Source: an uncultured Sphingomonadales bacterium
Lineage (GTDB): Bacteria; Pseudomonadota; Alphaproteobacteria; Sphingomonadales; Sphingomonadaceae
Assembly (NCBI GenBank): GCA_903848655.1
Contig: CAINGT010000089.1
Coordinates: forward strand, 1-36,067
DNA length: 36,067 nucleotides
Reading direction: 5' to 3'
The notes beneath the pieces are model-generated. The model ran no database searches. It had not been told where the DNA came from and was given only the letters and a program-made list of their open reading frames with translations. A program made the translations under genes and the position numbers. Shown here one piece after another: positions 25,713-34,596 of the stretch (positions within the stretch are counted from its first letter, which is position 1; each line of letters opens with the position of its first letter).

Positions 25713-26144
25713 CTACGCCGCTCTAGCAGCGTCGCTCGCCAAACGGTCCACCCGTTCGTTTTCGGCATGGCCGTCGTGGCCTTTGACCCAGATCCAGGTG
25801 ATCGTGTGCGGGTGCGCGGCGGCGATCAGCGCGCGCCATAAGTCTTCGTTCTTCACCGGCGCATTGCTGGCGGTTTTCCATCCTTTGCGGACCCAGCCGG
25901 GCAGCCATTTGGTCAAGCCGTCGATGACATAGCGGCTATCGGTGTGGAGCCGCACCACGCTCGGGCCGCGCAAGGCTTCAAGCGCGCGCAGCACGGCGGT
26001 CATTTCCATGCGGTTGTTGGTGGTCTGCGGGTCCGATCCAGACAGCTCTTTTTCGTGCTCGCCGTGGCGCAACAAGACCCCCCAGCCGCCTTTGCCGGGA
26101 TTGCCCTTGCACGCCCCATCGGTAAAAATGTCGACGGTTTTCAT
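25713..26144 (-). CDS. rnhA: Ribonuclease HI
   Basis: RNase HI cuts the RNA strand of RNA-DNA hybrids. The 143-residue product has the complete catalytic set: Asp9 ([11 protein letters not shown]), Glu47 (NNRMEM), Asp69 (TDSRYV), His123 (KGHDGH) and Asp133 (ENERVD), which align at an offset of -1 with E. coli Asp10, Glu48, Asp70, His124 and Asp134. The basic handle region '[13 protein letters not shown]' is present. The ATG overlaps the thrB stop by 4 nt. The ispH-thrB-rnhA order is common in alphaproteobacteria. Confidence 0.97.
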   Translation of the reverse strand: MKTVDIFTDGACKGNPGKGGWGVLLRHGEHEKELSGSDPQTTNNRMEMTAVLRALEALRGPSVVRLHTDSRYVIDGLTKWLPGWVRKGWKTASNAPVKNEDLWRALIAAAHPHTITWIWVKGHDGHAENERVDRLASDAARAA

Positions 26145-27112
26145 GCAAATATCCCGGGATTGTCGCGATAGAGGCGCAGCCGTTCGGCCAGCGGCAGCGG
26201 GTCTTTGCGCGTGACCAGCGCATCGGCGGGGGTGTTTAGCCAGTCATAAGCGCGGCTCAGCACGAACCGCATGGCGGCGGCTTGCGCCAGCAGCGGCAGC
26301 GCGGCGCGCTCGGCGGCGGACAGTGGGCGCTCTGCGGCATAGCCTGCCAGCAGCGCGCGCGACAGATCATCGCGCAAGGCCCCGGTGCGGGTGTCCCAGC
26401 ACCACGCCAGATGCGTGATCGCCACGTCATACGCCGCGATATCGTTGCAGGCGAAATAGAAATCGATCAGCCCGGTGATACGATCGCCCAGCACCAGCAC
26501 ATTGTCGGGAAACAGATCGGCATGGATCACCGTGCGCGGCAGATCGGTGGGCCACGCGGCGGCGATGCGCGGCAGGTCTTGCGCCACCAGCGCCGCGAGC
26601 GTGGGGTCGATGGCGGCCAGCCCGTCCGGCCCGCAGGCTTGAGCCAGCCGGTGCCATTCGGCAATCCCCATGCCATTGGCACGGTGGGCGGGAAAATCGC
26701 TGGCGGCGCGATGCAGCCGCGCCAGTTCGGCCCCTGCCGCGCGCGCCTGTCCGACCGTCGGCACGCTGACCGATACGCCGGGCAGGAATTCGATCAGCGC
26801 CACCGCTTTGTCACCCACCATCGTATACAGCGCGCCTTGCGCATTGTGGATGGTGCGCGGCACCGGGCAGCCGTGCGCCGCGAGATGATCGAGCAAAGTC
26901 AGGAAATAGGGCAGTTCCGCGATGTCGATGCGGAATTCGTACATCGTCAGGATATAGCGCGTTGCGGTGCCGGTGCGGCCAGTGGTTTCGATCAGCCAGT
27001 TGCTGTTCGATACGCCTTCGGCAATGCCTTTGGCCGAAACCAGCGTGCCCACATCATACGTTGCAATCAGCGCCGCCATCGCTTCGGCCCCGAGCTGGGT
27101 ATAGACCGCCAA
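26141..27112 (-). CDS. thrB: Homoserine kinase, aminoglycoside-phosphotransferase fold (ThrB type II)
   Basis: This enzyme phosphorylates homoserine in threonine synthesis. The 323-residue protein is of the APH/choline-kinase fold rather than the GHMP fold of E. coli ThrB. The catalytic loop is [13 protein letters not shown] with Asp199, and the metal-binding motif is [11 protein letters not shown] with Asp217. '[12 protein letters not shown]' near residue 33 is the nucleotide-binding loop. The start is TTG (27110-27112); it is preferred over an internal ATG at 27079 because the N-terminus MAVYT is conserved in the family. It follows ispH by 11 nt and overlaps rnhA by 4 nt. Confidence 0.93.
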   Translation of the reverse strand: MAVYTQLGAEAMAALIATYDVGTLVSAKGIAEGVSNSNWLIETTGRTGTATRYILTMYEFRIDIAELPYFLTLLDHLAAHGCPVPRTIHNAQGALYTMVGDKAVALIEFLPGVSVSVPTVGQARAAGAELARLHRAASDFPAHRANGMGIAEWHRLAQACGPDGLAAIDPTLAALVAQDLPRIAAAWPTDLPRTVIHADLFPDNVLVLGDRITGLIDFYFACNDIAAYDVAITHLAWCWDTRTGALRDDLSRALLAGYAAERPLSAAERAALPLLAQAAAMRFVLSRAYDWLNTPADALVTRKDPLPLAERLRLYRDNPGIFA

Positions 27113-27123
27113 TGTCCAGACTC

Positions 27124-28083
27124 TTAATCAGCGAGTTCGCGCGGCAGTTTGAACACCATGTGTTCTTCGGTGGTGGTCACCGTTGCGGTGGTGATCGGGC
27201 GCAATTGCCCCAGCCGGTCAACCACTTCGCGCACCAGCACTTCGGGCGCAGAGGCACCGGCGGTCACGCCGATGGTCCCGATGGCCGCAATCCATTCGGG
27301 CCGGATTTCATCGGCGCGCTGGATCAGGCGGGCGCTGGCACCGCTGCGTTCGGCAACTTCGACCAGCCGCAGCGAATTCGAACTGTTGGGCGCGCCGATC
27401 ACCAGCACCAGATCGCATTCGCCCGCAATCGCCTTGACCGAAGCCTGGCGGTTCGATGTCGCATAGCAGATATCGTCCGCACGCGGGCCGACAATGGCGG
27501 GAAAGCGCGTCTCCAGCGCGGCGACGATGGCGGCGGTATCGTCGACCGATAAAGTGGTCTGCGTCAGATAGGCGAGCGGACGGTCGGGCGGCAGATCGAG
27601 CGCGGCGACATCCTCGATGGTTTCCACCAGCGTGATCGTGCCCGGCGGCACTTGGCCAATGGTGCCGATCACTTCGGGATGGCCGCGATGGCCGATGAAC
27701 AGAATGTGCCGACCGGCTTCGGCCTGGCGTTCGGCCTGACGGTGCACTTTGCTGACCAGCGGGCACGTCGCATCCAACCAGCCCAGCCCGCGCGCGGTGG
27801 CTTGCTCCGGGACTGCTTTGGGCACGCCGTGCGCGGAAAACACCACGTGCGCATTATCGGGCACTTCATCGAGTTCTTCGACGAACACCGCGCCTTTGGC
27901 CTTCAACCCATCGACCACATACCGGTTGTGCACGATTTCGTGGCGCACATAGACCGGCGCGCCATAGCGCGCGATGGCGCGTTCAACAATATCGATGGCC
28001 CGATCAACCCCCGCGCAAAAGCCGCGCGGGGCGGCGATCAGCACGCGCAAGGGAAGGGTGGCGGTAGTGGCGGTGTCGGTCAT
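27124..28083 (-). CDS. ispH: 4-hydroxy-3-methylbut-2-enyl diphosphate reductase
   Basis: IspH is the last enzyme of the MEP isoprenoid pathway and holds a 4Fe-4S cluster. The 319-residue product has the three cluster cysteines: Cys23 ([12 protein letters not shown]), Cys107 ([11 protein letters not shown]) and Cys206 ([11 protein letters not shown]). The catalytic/ligand motifs 'VRHEIVHN', 'FSAHGVP', 'GHRGHPEV' and '[13 protein letters not shown]' are intact. ATG 28083 (MTDTATT) is chosen; the open frame to 28119 adds 12 unlikely residues. It heads the ispH-thrB-rnhA transcript and is divergent from the lipoprotein gene at 28241, so a promoter must lie in 28084-28240, where I see no clear boxes. 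Confidence 0.97.
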   Translation of the reverse strand: MTDTATTATLPLRVLIAAPRGFCAGVDRAIDIVERAIARYGAPVYVRHEIVHNRYVVDGLKAKGAVFVEELDEVPDNAHVVFSAHGVPKAVPEQATARGLGWLDATCPLVSKVHRQAERQAEAGRHILFIGHRGHPEVIGTIGQVPPGTITLVETIEDVAALDLPPDRPLAYLTQTTLSVDDTAAIVAALETRFPAIVGPRADDICYATSNRQASVKAIAGECDLVLVIGAPNSSNSLRLVEVAERSGASARLIQRADEIRPEWIAAIGTIGVTAGASAPEVLVREVVDRLGQLRPITTATVTTTEEHMVFKLPRELAD

Positions 28084-28240
28084 ACAGGCATTCTTAGCAG
28101 CGCCAGCGCCATCCGACAAACCCCTGATCCGGCGGATTGCCCAATGCCGCGCGGCTGGTTAGAGAGAAGTTCAGCCACAGCGCCGGGCAACCGGCCTTGC
28201 ATGACCGAACGGTCGATCAGTTCAAGGATACAGCGCCGCA

Positions 28241-28912
28241 ATGTCAGGACCCATCATCCGCCCTGCCCGGATCGGCTTGGCTGCGAGCCTTGCGCTGCTC
28301 AGCTTGGCCGGTTGCGCGAAGAACCGTGGCGAATTGGTGGTCGATGATTCGGTCGGCGTGACCGCGCTGCGCAGCCCTTGCCCGATTGTCGCGATTCCCG
28401 AAATGACCGGCGATATCACGCTGCTCGCCCCGGGACGTACCGACGCTGGCGCGATTGATACCGTTGCGGCGATCACCAATCTGCGCAGCACGTGCAATGA
28501 TGCGGCCAAGGCGGACCAGCTCGTTACCCGCGTGACGTTTGACGTTATCGCCCGGCGCACCGACAGCCATGGTGCGCGCCATCTCGAACTGCCGTATTTT
28601 TCGGCGGTTCAGCGCGGCGGCGCGACTCTCGTCGCCAAGCAGCAGGGCATTATCCGCATCGATTTCGCCGATGGTCAGGATCGCGCCAGCGCGTCCGCGA
28701 GCGCCCAAGCACAAGTCAGCCGCGCCGAAGCGACGCTGCCTGCGGCGATCCGCGCGCGGCTGGCGCGCAAGCGCAAGGCGGGCGATACCGATGCGGCGGT
28801 CGATCCGCTGTCGCTGCCCGAAGTCAAGGCGGCCTTGACCAAAGCGACATTCGAAGTGCTGATCGGGTTTCAACTGACCGAACCGCAACTGGCCTATAAC
28901 GCCACCCGATGA
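28241..28912 (+). CDS. Conserved lipoprotein of unknown function
   Basis: The 223-residue product has a basic N-terminus, a hydrophobic stretch and the lipobox SLAGC (Cys25), so it is a secreted lipoprotein. The mature part has alternating short strands (LVVDDSVGVTALRSPCPIVAIPEM) and an Ala-rich helical section around 150-175 (ASASASAQAQVSRAEATL). I do not recognise a domain. It is coupled to argS by ATGA at 28909-28912, and argS is followed by a SPOR-domain protein, so an envelope role is possible (inference). The SD is AAGGA with a long spacer (about 12 nt). Confidence 0.85.
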   Translation: MSGPIIRPARIGLAASLALLSLAGCAKNRGELVVDDSVGVTALRSPCPIVAIPEMTGDITLLAPGRTDAGAIDTVAAITNLRSTCNDAAKADQLVTRVTFDVIARRTDSHGARHLELPYFSAVQRGGATLVAKQQGIIRIDFADGQDRASASASAQAQVSRAEATLPAAIRARLARKRKAGDTDAAVDPLSLPEVKAALTKATFEVLIGFQLTEPQLAYNATR

Positions 28913-30672
28913 CCCGCACCGCTACCCCGGCGGCACAGCGCCCGCTGTTTGCCCAATTCGCCGATGTGATCGATCATGCGCTTGATGCACTCGAGCGCGC
29001 GGGCACGCTGCCGCCGGGGCTGGCGCGCGGCGCGGTGACGTGCGAACCGCCGCGCGATGCGGCGCATGGCGATGTGTCAACCAATGCCGCAATGGTGCTG
29101 GCGCGACCTGCCGCGACCAATCCGCGCGCGCTCGCCGAACGGCTGATCGCCGAACTGACGCGCGACCCGCGCGTGACCGGGGCGCAGATCGCGGGGCCGG
29201 GATTTATCAATATGCGGCTCGACGCAGCGGCATGGCGTGACGAATTGCGGCTGATCGCCGCCGCAGGCGATGATTATGGCCGATCCGCGCTCGGCGGCGG
29301 CAGCGTGGTCAATGTCGAATATGTTTCGGCCAACCCCACCGGGCCGATGCACATGGGCCATTGCCGGGGCGCGGTCGTCGGCGATGCATTGGCAAGCCTG
29401 CTGGCCTTTGCCGGGCACCGTGTGATCCGTGAATACTATATCAATGATGCGGGTGGCCAAGTCGATGTGCTCGCGCGGTCGGTGCATCTGCGCTATCGCG
29501 AAGCGCTGGGCGAAGCGGTCGGTGCGGTCCCCGAAGGGCTGTACCCCGGCGATTACCTGATCCCGGTGGGCGCGGCTTTGGCGCAGGAATTCGGCGCAAT
29601 CTATGCCGCTGCGCCCGAAGCGGACTGGCTGGTGCCGTTCCGCACGCGCGCGGTGGCGGCGATGATGGTGATGATCCGTGATGATCTGGCGCGGCTCGGC
29701 ATCCATCACGATGTCTTTGCCTCCGAAGCCGATCTTCATGCAGCAGGCAAACCCGCCGCTGCCGAAGCGTGGTTGCGCGATCACGATCTGATCTATGACG
29801 GACTGCTTGAAGCGCCCAAGGGCAAAGTGGCCGAAGACTGGGAACCGGTGGCGCTGCCCTTGTTCCGCTCGACCCGGTTTGGTGACGATCAGGACCGCCC
29901 AATCCGCAAATCGGACGGGAGTTGGACCTATTTCGGGGCCGATCTTGCTTATCACTTTCAGAAAAGCGCGAATGCCGATGCGCTCGTCAATATCTGGGGT
30001 GCCGATCACGCGGGCACGGTCAAACGCATCAAGGCGGCGGTCGCCGCGCTGACCGGGGCCACAGGTCAGTCGATCCCGTTCGAGATCAAGCTGGTGCAGA
30101 TGGTGCAATTGTTGCGCGATGGCCAGCCGGTCAAAATGTCCAAGCGTTCCGGCACATTCGTCACGCTGGCTGATGTTGTCGATGAAGTCGGGCGCGATGT
30201 CGTGCGGTTCACAATGCTGTCGCGCAAGCCTGATGCGCAAATGGATTTTGATTTCGCCAAAGTCGTCGAAGCGTCGAAGGACAATCCGGTCTTTTATGTG
30301 CAATATGCCCATGCGCGGGTGCAATCGACACTGCGCAAGGCAGACTTGGCCGGATTGACCGCCAGCGTCGCCGCGCTTGACCGGCTGGGCGATGAAGAAC
30401 TGGCGCTGATCCGGCTGGCGGCGCAGTTTCCGCGCGTGATCGAGGGTGCGGCAGCGGCGCGCGAACCGCATCGCGTGGCGTTTTTCCTTTACGATCTGGC
30501 AGGGGCGTTCCATGCCTATTGGAATCTGGGCAATGACCGGCCCGACAAACGTTTCATCGTTGCCGATGATAACGGACTGACCGGCGCACGGCTGTTCCTT
30601 GCCGCGCAAATCGGGCAAGTCATTCGTAACGGTCTTGCGCTATTGGGGGTGACCGCCGCCGACACGCTGTGA
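28909..30672 (+). CDS. argS: Arginyl-tRNA synthetase
   Basis: ArgS is a class I aminoacyl-tRNA synthetase that charges tRNA-Arg. The 587-residue product has an N-terminal Add-1 domain (about 1-110). The HIGH motif appears as HMGH (148-151) in 'ANPTGPMHMGHCRGAVVGD', and a canonical KMSKR (409-413). 'GGSVVNVEYVSANPTGP' and 'WGADHAGTVKRIKAAV' are strong ArgS signatures. The DALR anticodon-binding domain fills the C-terminus ('FYVQYAHARVQSTLRKA', ending 'GLALLGVTAADTL'). The ATG overlaps the lipoprotein stop by 4 nt. A SPOR gene follows after 28 nt. Confidence 0.98.
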   Translation: MTRTATPAAQRPLFAQFADVIDHALDALERAGTLPPGLARGAVTCEPPRDAAHGDVSTNAAMVLARPAATNPRALAERLIAELTRDPRVTGAQIAGPGFINMRLDAAAWRDELRLIAAAGDDYGRSALGGGSVVNVEYVSANPTGPMHMGHCRGAVVGDALASLLAFAGHRVIREYYINDAGGQVDVLARSVHLRYREALGEAVGAVPEGLYPGDYLIPVGAALAQEFGAIYAAAPEADWLVPFRTRAVAAMMVMIRDDLARLGIHHDVFASEADLHAAGKPAAAEAWLRDHDLIYDGLLEAPKGKVAEDWEPVALPLFRSTRFGDDQDRPIRKSDGSWTYFGADLAYHFQKSANADALVNIWGADHAGTVKRIKAAVAALTGATGQSIPFEIKLVQMVQLLRDGQPVKMSKRSGTFVTLADVVDEVGRDVVRFTMLSRKPDAQMDFDFAKVVEASKDNPVFYVQYAHARVQSTLRKADLAGLTASVAALDRLGDEELALIRLAAQFPRVIEGAAAAREPHRVAFFLYDLAGAFHAYWNLGNDRPDKRFIVADDNGLTGARLFLAAQIGQVIRNGLALLGVTAADTL

Positions 30673-30700
30673 TCGCGGGGCGGATGAGGGAGCACGCACG

Positions 30701-31528
30701 ATGCCCGAAGATGAACCTGCCAGTACCGGCCAAACCATGCGCGGGCTGCGCCGCAACCCCGCGCCCGATGCGGACCCGGCACCCTCGCTCGATCTGGGCG
30801 ATCAGGAACGCCTGCCGTGGCTTGAAGGCGCGGACGATGATGATGACGATAACGGTGGCGGCGGACCCCGGCGCGGAGTGGTGGCGGCCCTGGCGGTGTC
30901 GGCGGTGCTCGTGCTGGCGCTGCTGGTCGGGGCGGTCTATTGGTTTACGCATCGCGGTGGCCCGGCCATTCCCGGCGATGGCAGCCTAATCGCCGCTGCG
31001 CCCGGCCCCTACAAAGTCGCGCCGGCCAATCCGGGCGGCAAGACCTATGCCGGGACCGGCGATGCCAGCTTCAAGGTCAGCCAAGGCGAACATCCTGTGG
31101 CCAACCTTGCCAGCACCGCCGACACGCCCACCACGCCCCCCGCGCCCGCTCCGTCGCCCAGCCCGGTACTTGCGCCAAAGCCGGTGGCAACGCCAAAGCC
31201 GGTGGCAACGCCAAAGCCGCCGCCGCCTGTGGCTCCGGCCAAGCCGGTCAAGCCCGCCGCGCCTGTCGCCGCTCCGGCCCCGTTGACCAGCGGCGCGGTA
31301 GCGGCGCAAGTGGGCGCGTTTTCGACGCGGGCGCTGGCCGAAACCGGCTGGACCAAGCTGACCGCCGGGCACGACGCGCTCAAAGGAGTGGGACACCGCG
31401 TGGTCGAAGGCAAAGCCGATATCGGCACGGTCTATCGCCTGCAGGCGCTGACCCCCGACGCCGCTGCCGCAGCCAGCTTGTGCGCCCGGCTACAGGGCGA
31501 AGGGGTGGGCTGCCAGGTCAAAAAATGA
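30701..31528 (+). CDS. SPOR-domain membrane protein
   Basis: This 275-residue bitopic inner-membrane protein is expected to bind denuded septal peptidoglycan. The cytoplasmic N-terminus is acidic, with a run of Asp (WLEGADDDDDDNGGGG). One membrane helix spans about 59-81, a Pro/Ala/Lys-rich periplasmic linker about 105-195, and a C-terminal SPOR domain about 200-275 ('AAQVGAFSTRALAETGWTKL' through 'GEGVGCQVKK'). The linker contains an 18-bp tandem repeat. The start ATG is 8 nt after GGGAG. It sits between argS and nagZ; this order is usual in Sphingomonadales and fits a cell-wall role. Confidence 0.92.
   Translation: MPEDEPASTGQTMRGLRRNPAPDADPAPSLDLGDQERLPWLEGADDDDDDNGGGGPRRGVVAALAVSAVLVLALLVGAVYWFTHRGGPAIPGDGSLIAAAPGPYKVAPANPGGKTYAGTGDASFKVSQGEHPVANLASTADTPTTPPAPAPSPSPVLAPKPVATPKPVATPKPPPPVAPAKPVKPAAPVAAPAPLTSGAVAAQVGAFSTRALAETGWTKLTAGHDALKGVGHRVVEGKADIGTVYRLQALTPDAAAAASLCARLQGEGVGCQVKK
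31173..31219 (+). repeat. Tandem 18-bp repeat in the SPOR protein linker
   Basis: The unit GCCAAAGCCGGTGGCAAC occurs twice in full (31173-31190 and 31191-31208) and once in part. It encodes the repeated hexapeptide PKPVAT in the Pro-rich linker. The units are identical, which suggests recent slippage, so the copy number may vary between strains. Confidence 0.9.
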
Positions 31529-31561
31529 CCGCGCTTCCTCCACGGCAAATCTGATCGCGTC

Positions 31562-32578
31562 ATGGTACCGGCAATCTTTGGCCTGTCCGGCCCGGTGCTG
31601 ACGCGCGAAGAACGCGCGCTGTTTCGTGATGCCGATCCGGCGGGCTATATTCTGTTTGCGCGCAATGTGGTTGATCGCGCGCAACTGCGCGGCCTGACCG
31701 ATGATTTGCGCGCGCTGCACGGGCGCGACCGTTTGCTGGTGTGTATCGATCAGGAAGGCGGGCGGGTCATGCGGATGGCCCCGCCGCACTGGGGGCCATA
31801 TCCCGCGCAAGGCGTGTTTGACCGGCTTTATGATCTGGCCCCGATCAGTGCGATTGCTGCGGCGCGCGCCAATGCCGAAGCGCTCGCGCTCGATCTGGCG
31901 CAAGCCGGGATCACGCTCGATTGCCTGCCGCTGCTCGATGTGCGCCAGCCCGGCGCGAGCGATGTGATCGGGGATCGCGCGCTGGGCAGCGAACCTTTGC
32001 GCGTGGCGGCTTTGGGCCGCGCGGTGCTAAACGGATTGGCGCGCGGCGGGGTGACCGGGGTGGTCAAACATATTCCCGGCCATGGCCGCGCCAGCGCCGA
32101 CAGCCATCTTGCCCTGCCGGTGGTGAGCGCCAGTGAAGCCGATTTGCAGACCGACCTTGCGCCGTTTCGCGCGCTTGCCGGGGCCAAAGCGGCAATGACC
32201 GCGCATGTGCGCTACAGCGTGTGGGACGATCACGCACCCGCCACGCTGTCGGCGCGGGTGATCGGCGATATTGTGCGCGGGGCGATCGGGTTTGACGGGC
32301 TGCTGCTGTCGGACGATCTCGACATGGCGGCGCTGACCGGGCCGATGGCCGAACGCGCACGGGCCGCGCAAGCGGCAGGGTGCGATCTGGCGCTCAATTG
32401 CTGGGCGCGGATCGACGATATGCACGCCATTGCCGCCGCGCTGGCCCCGATGACCGCTACGACCGCCGCGCGGCTGGCGGCGGCGCTCGCCGAGACGGAC
32501 ATCGCTCCGGTCGATGGCGCAGCGCGTCAGGCGGCGCTGGTGGCAAAACGCGATGCGCTGCTGGCGCTGGCGGCATGA
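31562..32578 (+). CDS. nagZ: Beta-N-acetylhexosaminidase NagZ (GH3)
   Basis: NagZ removes N-acetylglucosamine from anhydromuropeptides in peptidoglycan recycling, in the cytoplasm. The 338-residue product shows the GH3 hallmarks: 'LLVCIDQEGGRVMRM' near residue 60, 'VVKHIPGHGRASADSHLALP' (the Asp-His acid/base loop) and 'GLLLSDDLDMAAL' (SDDLDM, about 250-255, carrying the nucleophile). No signal peptide is seen. It is 33 nt after the SPOR gene and overlaps scpA by 4 nt (ATGA). The pairing with chromosome-segregation genes is common in alphaproteobacteria. Confidence 0.96.
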   Translation: MVPAIFGLSGPVLTREERALFRDADPAGYILFARNVVDRAQLRGLTDDLRALHGRDRLLVCIDQEGGRVMRMAPPHWGPYPAQGVFDRLYDLAPISAIAAARANAEALALDLAQAGITLDCLPLLDVRQPGASDVIGDRALGSEPLRVAALGRAVLNGLARGGVTGVVKHIPGHGRASADSHLALPVVSASEADLQTDLAPFRALAGAKAAMTAHVRYSVWDDHAPATLSARVIGDIVRGAIGFDGLLLSDDLDMAALTGPMAERARAAQAAGCDLALNCWARIDDMHAIAAALAPMTATTAARLAAALAETDIAPVDGAARQAALVAKRDALLALAA

Positions 32579-33324
32579 CCGATCCGGGCGATGACCGGCT
32601 CTATCTCGCGCTCGATGGCTGGGAAGGGCCGCTCGATCTGCTGCTCGATCTGGCACGGCGGCAGAAAGTCGATTTGCGGCAAATATCGTTGCTCGATCTG
32701 GTCGATCAATATCTCGGCTATATCGCGCGTGCGCAAGCGCTGCGGCTGGAATTGGCGGCGGACTATCTGGTGATGGCGGCGTGGCTGGCCTATCTCAAAT
32801 CCGCGCTGCTGCTGCCGCACGATCCCGCGCTTGAACCCAGCCCTGAAGAGCTGGCCTTGCGGCTGCAAGCGCGGCTGCAACGGCTGGGCGCGATGCGCGA
32901 TGCCGCCGCGCGGCTTTTGGCGCGTGATCGGCTGGGGCGCGATGTCTGGCCGCGTGGCGCGCCCGAAGGATTGCGCATCGACCGGCAGACGCGCTGGACC
33001 GCCAGCCTTTATGACCTGATCGCGGCTTATGGTACGGTGCAAGTGCGCCGCGCGCCGACGGTGCACGTGGTGCGCGACCGTGCGGTGGTCACGCTGGAAA
33101 GCGCGCTTGAACGGCTGGTGCAGGCGCTGGGGGCAGGGCGCGGGTGGACGGATTTGCGCGCGTTGCTGGCTTGGCTGCCCGCGCAACCCGATGCGCGGCT
33201 GGCGCGTTCGGCGCTGGCATCGGGGTTTGCCGCCGCGCTCGAACTTGCGCGGCAGGGCCGCGCCGAACTGGCGCAAGACACGGCCTTTGCCCCCTTGCGC
33301 GTGCGGGGTGTGCATCCGGCATGA
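32575..33324 (+). CDS. scpA: Segregation and condensation protein A
   Basis: ScpA is the kleisin that bridges the SMC heads in the bacterial condensin. The 249-residue product starts at the ATG overlapping the nagZ stop. The N-terminal kleisin signature is clear: 'LALDGWEGPLDLLLDLARRQKVDLRQISLLDLVDQYLGYI' then 'ADYLVMAAWLAYLKSALLLP' (residues about 10-85). A variable middle and a winged-helix C-terminus follow. The frame is open further upstream within nagZ, but the coupled ATG gives the normal N-terminus. The stop overlaps the scpB ATG by 4 nt. Confidence 0.95.
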   Translation: MTDPGDDRLYLALDGWEGPLDLLLDLARRQKVDLRQISLLDLVDQYLGYIARAQALRLELAADYLVMAAWLAYLKSALLLPHDPALEPSPEELALRLQARLQRLGAMRDAAARLLARDRLGRDVWPRGAPEGLRIDRQTRWTASLYDLIAAYGTVQVRRAPTVHVVRDRAVVTLESALERLVQALGAGRGWTDLRALLAWLPAQPDARLARSALASGFAAALELARQGRAELAQDTAFAPLRVRGVHPA

Positions 33325-33872
33325 CCGATGATCTGACGCGCGCGGTCGAAGCAACGCTGTTCGCCAGCGAATCGCCGCTGAGCGCGGAACAGATTGCGCG
33401 CCATTTGGGCGGAGTGCCGGTGGCAGCCGCGCTGGCGCAACTGGTGGCCGACTATGCCGGGCGCGGTGTCGAACTGGTTGAACGCGGCGGGTGCTGGCAT
33501 TTCCAGACCGCGCCCGATCTTGCGCACGTATTGCGGCGCGAACAGGATGCGCCGCGCCGCCTGTCGCGCGCCGCCATCGAAGTGCTGGCGATTATCGCTT
33601 ATCACGAACCGGTCAGCCGCGCGGAAATTGAGGCGATTCGCGGCGTGCAGACCGCGCGCGGCACGCTCGATGTGCTGATGGAGGCGGGCTGGGTGCGGAT
33701 CGCCGGGCGGCGCGAAGTACCGGGCCGGCCTACGATCTATGCCACGACGACCGCGTTTCTGGCGCATTTCGGGCTTGCTTCGCGCCGCGATCTGCCCGGC
33801 ATCGATGAATTGCGCGCGGCGGGCTTGCTCGATCCGGTCGATATCGCGCTGAGCGATGAATCGGCTGATTGA
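33321..33872 (+). CDS. scpB: Segregation and condensation protein B
   Basis: ScpB dimerises through winged helices and binds ScpA in the SMC complex. The 183-residue product contains the family motifs '[23 protein letters not shown]' (N-terminal), '[29 protein letters not shown]' and '[32 protein letters not shown]' (second winged helix). The ATG at 33321 overlaps the scpA stop. It ends 97 nt before tatA; this gap contains the tatA SD and possibly its own promoter. Confidence 0.95.
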   Translation: MTDDLTRAVEATLFASESPLSAEQIARHLGGVPVAAALAQLVADYAGRGVELVERGGCWHFQTAPDLAHVLRREQDAPRRLSRAAIEVLAIIAYHEPVSRAEIEAIRGVQTARGTLDVLMEAGWVRIAGRREVPGRPTIYATTTAFLAHFGLASRRDLPGIDELRAAGLLDPVDIALSDESAD

Positions 33873-33956
33873 CCGCGCCAACGCGACGAAGCGCATAAAT
33901 TCTTGGGGCAACACGGGTGGCGGTGCGCGGCAAAAGCGCCTATCTGGTGATCGAAC

Positions 33957-33962
33957 AAGGAG
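33957..33962 (+). promoter_or_regulatory. Ribosome binding site deciding the tatA start
   Basis: AAGGAG lies before three in-frame ATG codons at 33964, 33967 and 33970. The spacing is 1, 4 and 7 nt, so only 33970 is well placed, giving the family-typical N-terminus [10 protein letters not shown]. Confidence 0.7.
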
Positions 33963-33969
33963 AATGATG

Positions 33970-34227
33970 ATGGGTGGTTTGTCGCTGCCGCACTTGCTGA
34001 TCGTGGCGCTGGTGGTGCTGGTGCTGTTTGGTCGTGGTCGGATTTCCGACATGATGGGCGATTTTGGCAAAGGCATCAAAAGCTTCAAAGAAGGTATGGC
34101 GGATGAAACCAATCGCCCGGTCACGCCGCCGCCTTCGCAATTGCCCGCGCAATCGCCTCCAGTCGCGAACGCGGTGCCGCCCGCTCAGCCGGTAACGAGC
34201 GACCATCAGGGGCCGGGCGCGGCGTGA
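33970..34227 (+). CDS. tatA: Sec-independent protein translocase subunit TatA
   Basis: TatA builds the membrane-thinning patch through which folded twin-arginine substrates pass. The 85-residue product has a short N-terminal membrane helix (about 3-20: [17 protein letters not shown]), the FGRGRI hinge, an amphipathic helix ('[18 protein letters not shown]', about 25-44) and a Pro-rich tail. FGxGRI...GxxIKxF is the TatA consensus. It heads the tatA-tatB-tatC operon downstream of scpB. The gap to tatB is 21 nt. Confidence 0.94.
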   Translation: MGGLSLPHLLIVALVVLVLFGRGRISDMMGDFGKGIKSFKEGMADETNRPVTPPPSQLPAQSPPVANAVPPAQPVTSDHQGPGAA

Positions 34228-34248
34228 GCTGCGCTGACCGCTTGACCC

Positions 34249-34596
34249 ATGTTTGATATCGCGCCGTCTGAATTGCTGCTGATCGGGGTGGTCGCCGTGG
34301 TGGTGATCGGCCCGAAAGACTTGCCGCTCGCGCTGCGCACCGCCGGGCGCTGGATGGCGCGGGTGCGCAAAGTGTCAAACCATTTTCGCAGCGGCATCGA
34401 AACCATGATCCGCGAGGCGGAGATGGAGGAAATGGAGCGCAAGTGGCGCGAACAGAATGCCGCGATAATGGCCGCCAGCCCGGCGGTTGAACCCGCGCCC
34501 GATCACCCCGTCGCACCGGCCTTGCCTGATCCGCTGATCGCCGCCCATGCCCCCAGCGAACCTGTCGCACCCGTCCACCCCGACCGCGCGGCATGA
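34249..34596 (+). CDS. tatB: Sec-independent protein translocase subunit TatB
   Basis: TatB works with TatC in recognising twin-arginine signal peptides. The 115-residue product begins MFDIAPSELLLIGVVAVVVIGP, the TatB N-terminus with Glu8 in the membrane helix. 'KDLPLALRTAGRWMARVRK' forms the hinge and amphipathic helix, followed by an acidic coiled-coil-like helix (about 45-75) and a Pro/Ala-rich tail. The stop overlaps the tatC ATG (ATGA, 34593-34596). Confidence 0.95.
   Translation: MFDIAPSELLLIGVVAVVVIGPKDLPLALRTAGRWMARVRKVSNHFRSGIETMIREAEMEEMERKWREQNAAIMAASPAVEPAPDHPVAPALPDPLIAAHAPSEPVAPVHPDRAA

Noticed and set aside
29077..30618. A 513-codon minus-strand open frame antisense to argS.
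   Set aside because: It has low-complexity antisense composition and no start context, and argS is unmistakable on the other strand.
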